The notes below the pieces were generated by a model. That model made no database searches and had not been told where the DNA came from. It was given only the letters and a program-made list of their open reading frames with translations. From the NCBI GenBank assembly GCA_903914045.1, contig CAIWNO010000051.1, forward strand, positions 1 to 6,767: a stretch of DNA of 6,767 bases, read 5' to 3'. Shown here piece by piece: positions 5,284 through 6,767 of this stretch (position 1 is the first letter of the stretch; each line of letters starts with the position of its first letter). The translations under genes were made by a program, and so were the position numbers. Source of the stretch: an uncultured bacterium. Lineage in GTDB: Bacteria; Planctomycetota; Phycisphaerae; Phycisphaerales; SM1A02.

Positions 5284-6609
5284 TTAACTTGCGTTGGCGG
5301 CGGCTTCCACATTCACGGGGGAATTTTTCTCCTCGCGCAGGCGCTCAATGCGCGCGCCCAACGAGTTTAATGTTTTCTCCATTTGGTAATAGCCGCGGTC
5401 CAAGTGATAGACGCGCGTCACCAACGTTTCGCCTTCAGCGGCCAAACCCGCCAACACCAAACTTGCGCTGGCGCGCAAATCGCTGGCCATCACCGGCGCG
5501 CCAATGAGTTTCGACCCGCCCGTAATGATCACAGTTGGCCCTTGGCGATTCAAGTGCGCGCCCATGCGCGACAACTCCGCAACATGCAGGAAACGCTCCA
5601 AATAAATCTTCTCGGTGATCACGCTGTTGCCCTGCGCCAAACATAAAAGCGCCATTAATTGCGCTTGCAAATCCGTTGGAAATCCTGGATGCGGCTGCGT
5701 GGTGATCGTGGCTGGTTTCAAGTTGCGCTCACTGGTCACGCGCACCGAGCAACGCTTGGAATCCTTGTCATCCAGGCGCTCCACATGCACGCCAATTTCA
5801 CGGAACACATCCAGCGTTGCAAGCAGCGAATCGTAGGGAAAATCATCCAGAATAATGTCGCCATTGGTCATGGCCGCGGCCACCGCGTAGGTGCCGGCCA
5901 CAATGCGATCGGGCATCACGTTGTATTCGGTGCCGCTTAATTCCTCCACGCCATCAATGATCAAACGCGGACTGCCGGCGCCCTGAATCTTGGCGCCCAT
6001 TTTGTTCAGCATGTCGGCCACCTCCACCACTTCAGGTTCACACGCCGCGCACTCAATAATGGTGCGACCCTTGGCCAACGTGGCCGCGCTCATAATGTTG
6101 GAAGTTCCAAGCACGGTGCTGCCGTTTGGTCCACCAAGAAATACCGTGTTGCCCTTCAATCGATCCGCGGTGGCAATGATGTCGCCATTACGAAGTTCAA
6201 TCTTGGCGCCCAGCGCTTCCAATCCTTTCAAATGCAAATCAACAGGTCGATGTCCAAAGCTGCAACCGCCAGGCATGCTCACCACGGCTTTACGACGGCG
6301 CGCAACCATTGGCCCCAACACGCAAATGCTGGCGCGCATGGTGCGCACAATGTCGTAACGCGCGTGCACGCAATTCTGATCCATACTGGTCAGCGACAAT
6401 GCGTCGCCGGTGCGCTTGGTTTGCACGCCCAACTCTTTCAGCAGCGAATTCATATTTTCAATGTCCGCCAACGGCTTCACGTTTTTCAGTTTCAACTCGC
6501 CGTCGGTCAGCAACGACGCCGCCATCAGCGGAAGCGCGGCGTTTTTGGAACCCTCAACCGTCACGCGACCCGCAAGCCGCCGACCACCTTGAATGCGAAA
6601 ATAATCCAT
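5284..6609 (-). CDS. murA: UDP-N-acetylglucosamine 1-carboxyvinyltransferase
   Basis: MurA transfers the enolpyruvyl group of phosphoenolpyruvate to the 3'-OH of UDP-N-acetylglucosamine, the first committed step of peptidoglycan synthesis, in the cytoplasm. The 441-residue product covers the whole family length (419 in E. coli). Key features are the N-terminal GSKNAALPLMAASLL with K22 and N23, the active-site loop SMPGGCSFGHRPVDLHLKG with C116 matching E. coli C115, R121 matching R120, GFPTDLQAQ with D313 matching the catalytic D305, DLRASASLVLAG at 377-388, and YHLDRGY with R405 matching R397. The active-site cysteine, the residue alkylated by fosfomycin, is present, so the usual cysteine-type enzyme is expected. 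The last 20 or so residues are a charged and Ala-rich tail beyond the family core. The start ATG (6609-6607) has a good Shine-Dalgarno. The gene faces the MCE genes and stands apart from other cell-wall genes within this window. Confidence 0.96.
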   Translation of the reverse strand: MDYFRIQGGRRLAGRVTVEGSKNAALPLMAASLLTDGELKLKNVKPLADIENMNSLLKELGVQTKRTGDALSLTSMDQNCVHARYDIVRTMRASICVLGPMVARRRKAVVSMPGGCSFGHRPVDLHLKGLEALGAKIELRNGDIIATADRLKGNTVFLGGPNGSTVLGTSNIMSAATLAKGRTIIECAACEPEVVEVADMLNKMGAKIQGAGSPRLIIDGVEELSGTEYNVMPDRIVAGTYAVAAAMTNGDIILDDFPYDSLLATLDVFREIGVHVERLDDKDSKRCSVRVTSERNLKPATITTQPHPGFPTDLQAQLMALLCLAQGNSVITEKIYLERFLHVAELSRMGAHLNRQGPTVIITGGSKLIGAPVMASDLRASASLVLAGLAAEGETLVTRVYHLDRGYYQMEKTLNSLGARIERLREEKNSPVNVEAAANAS

Positions 6610-6617
6610 AGTTGAGA

Positions 6618-6623
6618 TCCTTT
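6618..6623 (-). promoter_or_regulatory. Ribosome-binding site of murA
   Basis: Read on the minus strand, AAAGGA lies eight bases before the murA ATG. This is the clearest Shine-Dalgarno in the window and fixes the start at 6609. Confidence 0.7.
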
Positions 6624-6717
6624 GAAAAGAATTCGTGGTGAAAAAAGTAAGCCTTTCTCAATCGACCAAGCGAGCGCCCGAGCAACAATTTCCGCCCGAC
6701 ATGCCTACGATACCGCC
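6624..6717. promoter_or_regulatory. Divergent intergenic region upstream of murA
   Basis: This stretch should hold the murA promoter on the minus strand and, if the gene at 6718 is real, a plus-strand promoter. On the minus strand a TTGGTC and a T-rich block lie upstream of the ribosome-binding site, but no convincing -35/-10 pair stands out. On the plus strand TACGAT (6706-6711) matches four of six bases of a -10 box and lies six bases before the GTG at 6718. Confidence 0.35.
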
Positions 6718-6767
6718 GTGAGCACAACTCTTGAAATCGTGGGTGAACCAACCCTGCCCGAAGTGAA
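6718..6767 (+). CDS. Possible start of a divergent gene, cut by the window edge
   Basis: A GTG at 6718 opens a frame that runs to the window end, giving about 16 residues (MSTTLEIVGEPTLPEV if GTG is read as Met). The composition is protein-like and the position, back to back with murA, suits a gene start. There is no Shine-Dalgarno before it. The same frame is open upstream to 6616, with a TTG at 6622 as another possible start, which would overlap the murA leader. The fragment is too short to assign a family, and it could be a chance frame. Confidence 0.35.
   Translation, partial: MSTTLEIVGEPTLPEV

Noticed and set aside
1..6767. tRNA, rRNA, CRISPR array, insertion sequence or phage genes
   Set aside because: No repeats with regular spacing, terminal inverted repeats, transposase motifs or RNA gene signatures were seen; almost all the window is accounted for by core genes.

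Overview
This is a roughly 6.8 kb window of moderately GC-rich bacterial chromosome, densely coded and mostly housekeeping in content. It holds five recognisable complete or partial core genes, no mobile elements, no RNA genes and no CRISPR. The MurA gene implies a peptidoglycan wall. The tandem MCE-domain proteins, each anchored by one membrane helix, imply an inner membrane facing a periplasm, so a diderm is likely. The Rho lacks the N-terminal helical domain, and the first MCE protein carries a segment (residues 324-345, with the core RSPWKLLYQP) that I remember from planctomycete MlaD-like proteins. Planctomycetota, possibly the Phycisphaerae side, is my best guess, but it rests on memory of family sequences and not on a search.

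Layout, left to right. Bases 1-312 (+) are the C-terminal end of a DEAD-box RNA helicase. Its stop codon shares one base with the start of psuG (312-1283, +), a pseudouridine-5'-phosphate glycosidase. A 158-base gap (1284-1441) follows, with several short hairpins and a possible 37-codon upstream reading frame. It leads into rho (1442-2575, +), the transcription termination factor. Twenty-two bases later, across a 7-bp inverted repeat that brackets the rho stop codon, come two MCE-domain proteins (2598-3857 and 3861-5183, +), three bases apart. A 100-base convergent gap holds no clear terminator. murA (5284-6609, -) occupies the right end. About 108 bases upstream of murA a divergent gene may begin (GTG at 6718), cut off by the window edge.

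How the genes fit together. The left half is RNA-centred: helicase, modified-nucleotide salvage and Rho. The right half is envelope-centred: two presumed lipid-transport MCE subunits and MurA, which performs the first committed step of peptidoglycan synthesis. rho and the two MCE genes are spaced like one operon. The permease and ATPase that normally work with MCE proteins are not in this window.

I do not see a clearly new system. The points most worth checking are the Rho protein whose RNP1 RNA-binding motif looks lost, the structured rho leader with its possible upstream peptide, the inverted repeat that may couple translation of rho to the first MCE gene, and the rho-linked pair of paralogous MCE proteins.
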